The position numbers and the translations under genes are program-made. Shown here one piece after another: positions 1 through 5,333 of a stretch of 8,143 nt of DNA (positions are counted from its first letter, which is position 1; the number at the start of each line of letters is the position of its first letter). Under the pieces are notes generated by a model. The model was not told where the DNA came from and did not search any database. It worked only from the letters and a program-made list of their open reading frames with translations. This DNA comes from Candidatus Hydrogenedentota bacterium (GTDB taxonomy: Bacteria; Hydrogenedentota; Hydrogenedentia; Hydrogenedentales; SLHB01), in contig PWNM01000425.1 of the NCBI GenBank assembly GCA_003557825.1, positions 1 through 8,143 on the forward strand, read 5' to 3'.

Positions 1-621
1 CACCTGGTCACGTTGCAGTACCCCCAATATGTGCCCACAGTGGACGAATTCACCGAATATCATCAAGGGCGGCTCACCCCCAGCGTGACTGGGTTCCTGG
101 ATCACTTGTGTCATCCCGCGTCGCTGCTGATCTATCTCCTCGGCATGCCCGATACGTTGCACTATGCGCGAAGCTCTCGCGGAGGCGGCCTGGCCACCTT
201 GGGCTATGCCTCGGGCGCGGTGGCGTCGATTGTGCTAACGACCGGGGCGTCGCTGGCCAACGGCATGGAGCGGACGCTCATCGTGTCGGATCGGGGGCAG
301 CATATCACGGTGGACAACAACATTCGCGTGACGCTCCATCGCATGCCGCCCGTGGGCTACGGCGATCAACCCAATTATTACCAGGGAGCGGCCGAGCAAG
401 CATCGGCGGTATGGGAACCCGAGTTTTCCCTCGGGCAGTTGTACAACAAGGGGCTGTTTTTGTTGGGATACTATGGTGAGATTACCGAGTTTGCCCGGGC
501 CATACTCGATGGCCGCCCGCCGATCAAAGGGCACCTCGAACACGCATGGCAGGTCACGCGCATCTTCGAGGCTTTTGCCGAAGGACCGAACCGTACCATA
601 AATCTGACCAAACAAGACTGA
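1..621 (+). CDS. Gfo/Idh/MocA family oxidoreductase, C-terminal part (5' end outside window)
   Basis: The reading frame is open from the first base and stops with TGA at 619-621, so 206 C-terminal codons are visible. The N-terminal Rossmann NAD(P)-binding domain lies outside the window. What is seen matches the alpha/beta C-terminal substrate domain of the family: a D-x3-H element at visible residues 34-38 in GFLDHLCHP, then a leucine-rich helix (LLIYLLG), then beta strands where the family forms its open sheet (ATLGYASGAVASIVLT and GMERTLIVSD). It ends in the typical final helices, with FARAILDGRPP and then HAWQVTRIFEAFAEG. Family members are NAD(P)-dependent sugar or polyol dehydrogenases. 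The substrate cannot be read here. The cupin gene follows after 17 nt, so the two are probably co-transcribed. The DUF1080 gene further on is a frequent partner of this family in 3-keto-sugar metabolism. Confidence 0.85.
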   Translation, partial: HLVTLQYPQYVPTVDEFTEYHQGRLTPSVTGFLDHLCHPASLLIYLLGMPDTLHYARSSRGGGLATLGYASGAVASIVLTTGASLANGMERTLIVSDRGQHITVDNNIRVTLHRMPPVGYGDQPNYYQGAAEQASAVWEPEFSLGQLYNKGLFLLGYYGEITEFARAILDGRPPIKGHLEHAWQVTRIFEAFAEGPNRTINLTKQD

Positions 622-638
622 CAGGAGGAATGCAGAAC

Positions 639-995
639 ATGTCGTCGGTACAAACCAAACAGGACACCGACAGCCAAACCATCGTCGAATCGTGGGGATC
701 GTTGACCTGGCTGGCCAGCAAGGAGCTTACCGGAAGCGACATCACCGTCGGCCGCGTCGTCATCAAACAAGGCCGGTCGAATCCCCGACACCGCCATGAT
801 ACCTGCGAGGAAGTGCTATACCTGACGCGGGGAGCCCTCGACCACGCCCTGGACGACCAAGTGGTGCATCTCGAAGTGGGCGACACCCTGATCGTTCCCG
901 CCGGAGTGGCCCACAACGCGGAGAGTGTGGGCGATTGCGATGCCGAGATGATCGTGGTGTATTCGACGGGATCCCGGGACTTTTATAAAGTTTAG
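639..995 (+). CDS. small single-domain cupin protein
   Basis: This is a 118-residue protein with one conserved beta-barrel cupin domain. Motif 1 is complete: G45, then H51-R-H53, E57/E58 and G65 (NPRHRHDTCEEVLYLTRG). Motif 2 is also present: G81, P87-A-G89 and H92 (GDTLIVPAGVAH). H51, H53, E57 or E58 and H92 are the expected metal ligands. The 30 or so residues before the barrel are less conserved in appearance. An in-frame ATG at 630 is only 1 nt from the AGGAGG at 623-628. The ATG at 639 lies 10 nt from it and is chosen as the start. Small cupins of this kind act as sugar-binding or isomerase-type proteins, dioxygenases or sensors, and the reaction is not predictable from sequence. The position directly after a Gfo/Idh/MocA gene suggests a role in carbohydrate metabolism. 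Confidence 0.85.
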   Translation: MSSVQTKQDTDSQTIVESWGSLTWLASKELTGSDITVGRVVIKQGRSNPRHRHDTCEEVLYLTRGALDHALDDQVVHLEVGDTLIVPAGVAHNAESVGDCDAEMIVVYSTGSRDFYKV

Positions 996-1034
996 GCCGA
1001 AGGGGGAGAGCAACCACTGGGGGGCTGCGTATCG

Positions 1035-1457
1035 ATGAGCGCTATCATCCATCCTTTTACTATGGATTGTTACGATGAAGTCTATGCCCTATGGGAACTG
1101 GCCGAGGGCGTGTGCGTGAGCGAGGCGGACTCGCGGGCGAACATCCTGGCCTATCTGCGCCGCAATCCGAACATGAGCTATGTGGCTCGCGACGGCCTGA
1201 CCGTGGTGGGCGCCGTCTTGGGGGGACACGACGGCCGACGGGGTATCCTTCACCACTTGGCGGTATTGCCCGAATACCGAAAACAAGGCATCGGGCGGAT
1301 CCTGGTCGAGCATTCCCTGGCCGCCCAGCGCGCGGCGGGCATTGCCCGATGCTATATTCTGGTGCTCGATACGAACGACCAAGGCCTCCGATTTTGGGAA
1401 ACCATCGGCTGGCAGCCGTGCCCCGAGATTCATGTGATGACCAAGGATATCGCGTAA
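1035..1457 (+). CDS. GNAT family N-acetyltransferase, YpeA-like
   Basis: This is a 140-residue single-domain GNAT acetyltransferase, the normal size for the family. The acetyl-CoA pyrophosphate loop is R82-K-Q-G-I-G87, following the beta4 strand LHHLAVLPEY. Helix alpha3 (ILVEHSLAAQRAAG) comes next, then beta5 (CYILVLDTND) with the asparagine typical of motif B, and a C-terminal RFWETIGWQ. The early LWELAEGV, the GGHDGRRG turn (63-70) and the overall order resemble the E. coli YpeA group, whose substrate is not established. The start at 1035 has only a weak G-rich sequence about 10 nt upstream as ribosome binding site. The gene lies 39 nt after the cupin and is likely the last gene of that operon, because a strong hairpin follows immediately after its TAA. 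Confidence 0.87.
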   Translation: MSAIIHPFTMDCYDEVYALWELAEGVCVSEADSRANILAYLRRNPNMSYVARDGLTVVGAVLGGHDGRRGILHHLAVLPEYRKQGIGRILVEHSLAAQRAAGIARCYILVLDTNDQGLRFWETIGWQPCPEIHVMTKDIA

Positions 1458-1491
1458 ATGGACCGCGCGGCGCCACCATCGCGCGGCCCAT
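1458..1491. terminator. hairpin between convergent genes, probable bidirectional terminator
   Basis: A 12-bp stem (arms 1458-1469 and 1480-1491) has a single A/C mismatch and a 10-nt loop. The arms are ATGGACCGCGCG and CGCGCGGCCCAT. It begins one base after the GNAT stop codon and sits between the converging 3' ends at 1457 and 1506. No clear T-run follows on either strand, so it is not a textbook intrinsic terminator. It could also act as a 3'-end stabilising or transcript-separating structure. Confidence 0.55.
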
Positions 1492-1505
1492 TCGTCCCCT
1501 CCCTG

Positions 1506-2390
1506 TTATATCTCGCGAATCCAGATATTCCGGAACCGTACCGGGTTGCCGTGCTCCTGGAGCATGAGCGGTTCCTTGGGCGCATGGGGGCTATACGGTA
1601 GGATTTCGCGCCAGGCGCATGGCCCGTGTATCGTGGTGTGGTTCTGCGCCAATACGCCGTTGAACAAGAGCGTCACCGTCGCGGGTTTCACCACATCGTC
1701 CCCATCAAATACCGGAGCCGTAAAGACAAGGTCGTAGATATTCCACTGGCCCGGCGGCCGAATGGGATGCACCATGGGCGGCGTCTCGCCATAGACCGCC
1801 CCGGCAATGCCGTCGGGATAGATTTTCTCGGTGTAGGAATCAAAGATCTGGATCTCGTAGCGGCTCATGAAAAAGACGCCGCTGTTGCCGCGATCGGTTG
1901 TTCCCCCTCGGGGCGGATCGGGAGCCTGCCATTCGATATGCAATTGGCAATCGCCGAAGGCGTCCCGCGTGTGGATGTTGCCGCCGTAGGCTACCAGCTC
2001 GCCATTCTCCACGCGCCAGTCGTTGGGCTCGAAGCGGGAGGTGTCTTCGCCATCGAACAGGACAATGGCGTCCTCCGGCGGAGCAGTCCCAGGTTTGTCG
2101 GGGCAGCACAGTTCGCCGGGGGTGATGTCCGTGGGCCACGGGCGATCCGGGTCGTGTTTGTGATACTCGGGAGCCCAGGGAAGTTTCGGGGTGTCTTTGT
2201 AACCTACGACCGTCCCATCTTCACTGGGAACCATGTTGGCCGAAAGAGGCCCCAGGCAGGTGGCCGTCATCGCGGTAACGCCGGCGGCAAGGGCGGTTCG
2301 CTGTAAAAAGGCGCGGCGGCTCAGGCCCAAGCCCGAATCGTTTTGCAGGCTGACGGCATCGTCTGTTTCGTGTTCATCGTTGTGGCTCAT
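1506..2390 (-). CDS. Tat-exported DUF1080 (3-keto-disaccharide hydrolase type) protein
   Basis: This 294-residue protein carries a twin-arginine signal: S24-R-R-A-F-L-Q30, then a hydrophobic stretch (about 31-48) and a possible AxA-like cut after A51. Residues about 107-294 form the DUF1080 concanavalin-like beta-sandwich: it opens with IVLFDGEDTSRFE and continues with WRVENGELVAYGG and CQLHIEWQAP. It also has the hallmark RGNSGVFFMSRYEIQIFDSY (167-186) and closes with LQEHGNPVRFRNIWIREI (277-294). Proteins of this family hydrolyse 3-keto-glycosides made by Gfo/Idh/MocA oxidoreductases. The substrate here is unknown, and many family members remain untested. A GGAGGA sits 6 nt before the ATG. 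The region between signal and domain (about 54-105) is proline-rich with a Cys pair (C95-C96). The gene is alone on this strand and converges with the oxidoreductase operon. Confidence 0.88.
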   Translation of the reverse strand: MSHNDEHETDDAVSLQNDSGLGLSRRAFLQRTALAAGVTAMTATCLGPLSANMVPSEDGTVVGYKDTPKLPWAPEYHKHDPDRPWPTDITPGELCCPDKPGTAPPEDAIVLFDGEDTSRFEPNDWRVENGELVAYGGNIHTRDAFGDCQLHIEWQAPDPPRGGTTDRGNSGVFFMSRYEIQIFDSYTEKIYPDGIAGAVYGETPPMVHPIRPPGQWNIYDLVFTAPVFDGDDVVKPATVTLLFNGVLAQNHTTIHGPCAWREILPYSPHAPKEPLMLQEHGNPVRFRNIWIREI

Positions 2391-2413
2391 TGCAGTTCCT
2401 CCATGGTGGTCAT
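2387..2413 (-). CDS. possible 8-residue leader peptide coupled to the DUF1080 gene
   Basis: On the minus strand an ATG at 2411-2413 opens the short frame MTTMEELQ. Its TGA overlaps the start codon of the DUF1080 gene in an ATGA arrangement. It has its own GAGG (2421-2424) with 7-nt spacing, while the GGAGGA of the main gene lies inside it. An in-frame ATG at 2417-2419 would add two residues. Translational coupling or a leader function is an inference; so short a frame can occur by chance. Confidence 0.3.
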   Translation of the reverse strand: MTTMEELQ

Positions 2414-2449
2414 CTGCATTCCTCGCGAGCTGTAAAGCAATATGCGTCC

Positions 2450-2479
2450 ATCATAGCCCGGCCATTGCATCCATCGCAA
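2450..2479 (-). promoter_or_regulatory. candidate sigma70 promoter of the DUF1080 gene
   Basis: Read on the minus strand, TTGCGA (2474-2479) and TATGAT (2450-2455) are separated by 18 nt. The -10 box matches five of six consensus bases and the -35 box four. The predicted start near 2443 gives a leader of about 50 nt that includes the short upstream frame. Confidence 0.4.
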
Positions 2480-2517
2480 CGACTTGGGCTGTTCATTTCT
2501 CCGAAATCCTGTGCTTG

Positions 2518-2526
2518 TGCTACGAT
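2518..2526 (+). promoter_or_regulatory. weak extended -10 element before the envelope cassette
   Basis: TGCTACGAT matches the TGn extension plus four of six -10 bases. No -35 box is convincing. Transcription from it would begin only a few bases before the ATG at 2536, giving a nearly leaderless mRNA. The rest of 2403-2535 shows nothing else clear on this strand. Confidence 0.22.
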
Positions 2527-2535
2527 ATAGGCATT

Positions 2536-3267
2536 ATGATACGTAATAAACAAAACGGAAACTTCCAATCGAGGCTATACGGCGTCTGGGCGGTTGCCGT
2601 GTGCATGGCATTGGCATGGGCCGGCCCCGTATCGGCGCAAAACATGGCCGGCGACCTGCTTGCGGGCAATTTGGTCGATCCGCGCGTGGGCCAATGGGCG
2701 TGGTACGATCTGCTCGATGACGATGGAGAAGTCCAGTTCATCATTCGGCAGGCCATTGTGGACCGCGAACGGATTGGACGGGAAACCGCCTACTGGCTCG
2801 AATTCGAGATCATCCCCGCCGTTGGGTTTCGCACAGTGTACGCCGTGTTACTGACTGGACCGGCCAGCGATCCGCGCAACATCCATCGCATTCGGATGAA
2901 ATTCGGAGCCGACGATGTGGAGGAGGTCCCGGTAGACGCAGATGACTTGGTTCCCGAGACGCGGCGTCCCCATCGGGAATCCAAAGGCGTCGAGGATGTA
3001 TTGACCGGGTCCGGCTTTATTCGCGCGGAGCGACTCGAAATTTCCGAACCCGATCGAACCCTGCATGTATGGGTCAATAACCGCGTGCTCCCCACCGGGG
3101 TTGTACGGATGGAAACGGAAGACGGCGAGATGGTGCTGCGCAGTTTTGGCGTGGGCGGCCGATATGCCGAGAGCGCCCTCGAACGGGAAGAAGAAGAGAT
3201 TATCCCGCCGGAACCCGGCGAAACCGATGTACCGGATACCGCTCCCGGCGAAGAGGAGGAAGGCTAA
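2536..3267 (+). CDS. secreted protein of unknown family, first gene of envelope cassette
   Basis: I do not recognise the family. The 243-residue product starts with a clear Sec signal peptide: a basic N-region (IRNKQNGNFQSR), a hydrophobic core (about 16-29) and a PVSA cut site, giving a mature N-terminus at Q35. The mature part is rich in beta-type alternation (VGQWAWYDLLDDDGEVQFII and TAYWLEFEIIP). It contains about two lipocalin- or LolA-like strand pairs at most; no diagnostic motif is seen. The C-terminal tail (about 216-243) is very acidic and proline-rich (EREEEE, PPEPGE, then GEEEEG) and is probably disordered. The ATG at 2536 is chosen because it directly precedes the signal peptide; upstream extension would add residues that look non-coding. 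Its Shine-Dalgarno is poor (ATAGG, 5 nt away). The stop lies 3 nt before the lipoprotein gene, so co-translation is likely. Confidence 0.8.
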   Translation: MIRNKQNGNFQSRLYGVWAVAVCMALAWAGPVSAQNMAGDLLAGNLVDPRVGQWAWYDLLDDDGEVQFIIRQAIVDRERIGRETAYWLEFEIIPAVGFRTVYAVLLTGPASDPRNIHRIRMKFGADDVEEVPVDADDLVPETRRPHRESKGVEDVLTGSGFIRAERLEISEPDRTLHVWVNNRVLPTGVVRMETEDGEMVLRSFGVGGRYAESALEREEEEIIPPEPGETDVPDTAPGEEEEG

Positions 3268-3270
3268 ACG

Positions 3271-4032
3271 ATGCGACACATGCATAATGGCGGATGGAAG
3301 GAAATCCTTCTGGCGGGGCTTCTTGTGGTCCTAACGGGTGGGATGGTCATCGGATGCCAAACCACGCCGCCCGAACCGGACTTTACTCCGGCAGTGGAGC
3401 AACCCGTCGAGTTTACGCCTGCCCATTATGTTACGCCCCTTACCTTCGAGAGCGGCCGTTACGACGACCTGTTTACCCGCGATTCCTACGCCGTGTGGGT
3501 TGGACCGGAAGTAGCCCAGGCGAAATACCAATACGCCGTCGACGCAAACGAATACATCGAACCCGGTCTCGAAGACGAGGCCGCCCGTATTGTCAACAAT
3601 TATGTGGTCATCGAGTGCCACCTCGAATCCGCCTTTTCCGACACCAGCATCGCTTACGATGCCGTTATGTTGCGAGGAATCGACGTGTCCCTCGAGATGC
3701 CGGACGGCCGCCGCATTGCCCCGATTCAGCGGGTTATCGGCCGAGTCGACGAAGAGCAGCGGGGCGCCCTGCGGGCCTTTCGCCGGACCAACCTGTTTGT
3801 GTTTCCCCGGCGGGATCTATGGTTTGGCCGCCTGACCCTCGATCCCTCCTATCCATCGGTGAAGCTGGTCATCGAGCGGCACGACTCGCGCTATGCCTTC
3901 GAATGGCCCGATGCGAGCTATGCCGATCCGACCCATGTGCCCGTGACGCCCGAGACCCGGATGCAGCAGATTCGGGTAAGTTTCAACGAGCTGTTTCAGA
4001 GCGTCCGCCGGGTCAGTCACATCTTCGACTGA
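3271..4032 (+). CDS. lipoprotein of unknown family
   Basis: This 253-residue protein has a lipoprotein signal: a basic start, a hydrophobic core ILLAGLLVVLTGGMV and the lipobox V-I-G-C29. Q30 follows the cysteine rather than Asp, which by the enterobacterial rule would favour the outer membrane. A proline-rich linker (about 31-55) leads into a mainly beta domain. This has an RDSYAVWVGPE segment (70-80), YVVIECHLESAFSDTS (111-126), LRGIDVSLEMPDGRRI (134-149), then RRTNLFVFPRRD (171-182) and VKLVIERHDSRYAFEW (197-212). I cannot assign a family. AGGAGGA at 3254-3260, inside the end of the previous gene, is its ribosome binding site, 10 nt from ATG 3271. A second ATG at 3280 is possible. It lies between the secreted protein and the AsmA-like gene with 3-4 nt gaps, so the three probably act together in the envelope. 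Confidence 0.82.
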   Translation: MRHMHNGGWKEILLAGLLVVLTGGMVIGCQTTPPEPDFTPAVEQPVEFTPAHYVTPLTFESGRYDDLFTRDSYAVWVGPEVAQAKYQYAVDANEYIEPGLEDEAARIVNNYVVIECHLESAFSDTSIAYDAVMLRGIDVSLEMPDGRRIAPIQRVIGRVDEEQRGALRAFRRTNLFVFPRRDLWFGRLTLDPSYPSVKLVIERHDSRYAFEWPDASYADPTHVPVTPETRMQQIRVSFNELFQSVRRVSHIFD

Positions 4033-4036
4033 TGCA

Positions 4037-4657
4037 ATGGGCTTTTTTATCCGATTCGTGTTGACCGCCGCCGGCCTGGCGCTCATCGCTTTGGCTGTCG
4101 GCGGGATTCTGCTGCTCATGCATTCCGGACCGTTTGTGGCCCGCCTGGTCGAACGATCCCTCTCGCGCGATCTCGGGGCCCAGGTCCGCGTCGGCTCGGT
4201 GCGGGTACGTCCCGCGGCGCGTAGCCTCATCATCGAGGAGCTGGATATCGCCGCGCCCGAACGGCCTCTGCGTGACGGACCGTTGATCAGTTGCGGCCGG
4301 GTCACTTTGGTGATGGACGTGGCGGCCTCCATGTCCGGCGAACACTGGATGGGCCGGGCCGCCATGGACGACGTGGTCTTTCACGTCGAGCGTTCCCTCG
4401 AAGGCATGGAAACCCTGCGCAAGGCCGCCCAAACCATCGCCGAACCCCATCAGGGCATTGCCATTCAGTCCATCGCTGTCTCCAACGTCCGCCTGCGATT
4501 TGCTGGGTCGGGCGACCTCATCACCCTCGACCCCTTCGAGATCGAAGCGCCCGCCGATGGCCGTCCCCTCTCGCCCGCCGCCATCTCAGGAGCCCTTGTC
4601 CGGGCAGTTATCGACGCCGTCCTGCGCGATACCGGCCTCGGCCTGCTCGCTGAGTAG
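4037..4657 (+). CDS. short AsmA-like membrane-anchored protein
   Basis: This 206-residue protein begins with one strong transmembrane helix (about 5-28, rich in L, A, G, I). It is followed by the typical N-terminal AsmA-like signature: a VARLVERSLSRDLGAQVRVG stretch (34-53), then SVRVRPAARSLIIEELDI (54-71) and further repeats of the same strand type (ISCGRVTLVMDV and IAIQSIAVSNVRLRF). AsmA-like proteins are anchored in the inner membrane and project a beta-rich domain into the periplasm; larger relatives move lipids between membranes. This copy is far shorter than typical AsmA (over 600 residues) and ends soon after the first domain, so it may only be an anchor or adaptor. The start is 4 nt after the lipoprotein stop with no visible Shine-Dalgarno, which suggests translational coupling. 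Residues after about 165 are less family-like. Confidence 0.75.
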   Translation: MGFFIRFVLTAAGLALIALAVGGILLLMHSGPFVARLVERSLSRDLGAQVRVGSVRVRPAARSLIIEELDIAAPERPLRDGPLISCGRVTLVMDVAASMSGEHWMGRAAMDDVVFHVERSLEGMETLRKAAQTIAEPHQGIAIQSIAVSNVRLRFAGSGDLITLDPFEIEAPADGRPLSPAAISGALVRAVIDAVLRDTGLGLLAE

Positions 4658-4682
4658 TTTCCAGCATTGATTGTTGTTCAAT

Positions 4683-4798
4683 GCGATAGAGCGCTAAAGC
4701 GCATCGAGAAGCCCGGCTAAAGCCGGCTCCGTTCCCCTCCGGGCTCGGTACACTCCGCCCAGGCGGATGCTAACGGGGAGTCGGCTAAAGCCGACTGA
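4683..4798 (+). repeat. left arm of inverted palindrome-rich repeat
   Basis: Nearly all of this copy is found again in reverse complement at 5147-5260. A block of 50 bp (4749-4798) matches 5147-5196 perfectly; the outer part is similar with indels and substitutions. It contains four short palindromes: GCGCTAAAGCGC (4691-4702), CCGGCTAAAGCCGG (4713-4726), TCCGCCCAGGCGGA (4754-4767) and AGTCGGCTAAAGCCGACT (4779-4796). Three of the four share a CTAAAG centre. This resembles REP/MITE-type non-coding elements; the family cannot be named from one window. It also lies just behind the AsmA-like gene and could stop transcription there. Confidence 0.88.
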
Positions 4799-4825
4799 GG
4801 GGGCAATGGCCGGGTACGAAATAAC

Positions 4826-4959
4826 CAACGCAAAGGCGCAAAGCCTACGAAGAGTCACAAAGGGGCTCACGCGAAGCCGCGAAGGACGCGAAGGGTTCAA
4901 CACAAAGGCACGAAGAGGATCATGAGAAGGCGCTCAGGGGCAGGAAGGTGCACAGAAGG
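4826..4959 (+). repeat. degenerate purine-rich 9-nt repeat
   Basis: Recurring units of the form CRCRAAGRN follow one another, for example ACGCAAAGG (4828), CGCAAAGCC (4837), TACGAAGAG (4846) and TCACAAAGG (4855). After a short interruption come CGCGAAGCC (4870), CGCGAAGGA and CGCGAAGGG (4887), then CACAAAGGC and CACGAAGAG. The strand is strongly purine-biased. Open frames across it encode low-complexity peptides and should not be annotated as genes. Confidence 0.7.
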
Positions 4960-5146
4960 CCAAACGGGACAAGGGACGCATGCCCGATCAGCACATCCGA
5001 TTGGATCCAGGATGACGGAGGCGTCGGTATCGCCAAGGGCGAGTCGAAACGCCAGGGTAAACACAATCTATCGGCGTTGGCCAGGGATGAAAATGGCAAC
5101 GTCGATTTAACCACAGGCATGCCGGAACGCCAAGCGGAAACTCGGA

Positions 5147-5260
5147 TCAGTCGGCTTTAGCCGACTCCCCGTTAGCATCCGCCTGGGCGGAGTGTATCGT
5201 GGCAGCAGCGACCGGAGCCGGCTTCAGCCGGGCTTCTCGACAGGCTTCAGCGCTATCTGC
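5147..5260 (-). repeat. right arm of inverted palindrome-rich repeat
   Basis: This is the reverse-complement copy of the left arm. The 50-bp core is identical (5147-5196). The palindromes AGTCGGCTTTAGCCGACT (5149-5166), TCCGCCTGGGCGGA (5178-5191) and CCGGCTTCAGCCGG (5218-5231) are present; in the last one only the loop differs from the left copy. The outermost palindrome is degenerate here. The arm ends about 20 bp before the -35 box of the helicase promoter. Confidence 0.88.
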
Positions 5261-5279
5261 GCCGGTCATTGCTTCGCGC

Positions 5280-5308
5280 TTGACACCTGATTAAATTTTC
5301 AGTATCCT
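5280..5308 (+). promoter_or_regulatory. sigma70 promoter of the helicase gene
   Basis: A perfect TTGACA -35 box (5280-5285) is followed by a 17-nt AT-rich spacer and TATCCT (5303-5308, four of six). This is the best promoter in the window and stands out against the GC-rich background. The predicted start near 5315 gives a leader of about 20 nt, just enough to hold the ribosome binding site. Confidence 0.7.
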
Positions 5309-5320
5309 TGCGTCAATCGT

Positions 5321-5329
5321 AAGGAGGTG
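5321..5329 (+). promoter_or_regulatory. strong Shine-Dalgarno of the helicase gene
   Basis: AAGGAGGTG is fully complementary to the usual 16S rRNA 3' end. GGAGG lies 6 nt before ATG 5334, which fixes the start and points to efficient translation. No other gene in the window has so complete a site. Confidence 0.85.
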
Positions 5330-5333
5330 CGCC

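Larger units (their letters stand above)
4658..5333. other. gene-free repeat island
   Basis: About 675 bp without a convincing gene. It contains two inverted copies of a palindrome-rich element (about 4683-4798 and 5147-5260), a purine-rich degenerate 9-nt repeat (about 4826-4959) and a 150-bp stretch with weak coding character. The helicase promoter sits at its right edge. Short open frames here are best explained as by-products of the repeats. Confidence 0.7.

Noticed and set aside
767..1017. Minus-strand frames over the cupin gene
   Set aside because: Shadows of a gene with both cupin motifs intact; no start signals or domains.
2233..2535. N-terminal extension of the secreted protein gene into the DUF1080 gene and the intergenic region
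   Set aside because: The extension would run antisense through the Tat signal region of the DUF1080 gene and bury the signal peptide that starts at ATG 2536.
3294..4064. Second plus-strand frame of 256 codons over the lipoprotein gene
   Set aside because: Arg/Pro/Cys-rich shadow translation; the overlapping frame has a proper lipoprotein signal and a good ribosome binding site.
4694..4903. Open frame of 69 codons on the minus strand across the left repeat arm and the 9-nt repeat
   Set aside because: It is made wholly of repeat sequence and encodes low-complexity RLCAFAL-type peptide, a known by-product of such purine-rich repeats. No ribosome binding site supports it.
4920..5120. Open frame of 66 codons on the minus strand within the repeat island
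   Set aside because: No recognisable domain and no good start signal; it overlaps a plus-strand frame of equal length, and neither is convincing.
4683..5260. CRISPR array or tRNA cluster as explanation of the repeated palindromes
   Set aside because: There are only two large copies in inverted orientation, with no regular direct repeats and spacers, and no cloverleaf or CCA-type ends.
4658..5280. Target-site duplication flanking the inverted unit
   Set aside because: Only a 5-base CATTG is shared near both sides, at unequal distances from the arms; this is within chance.
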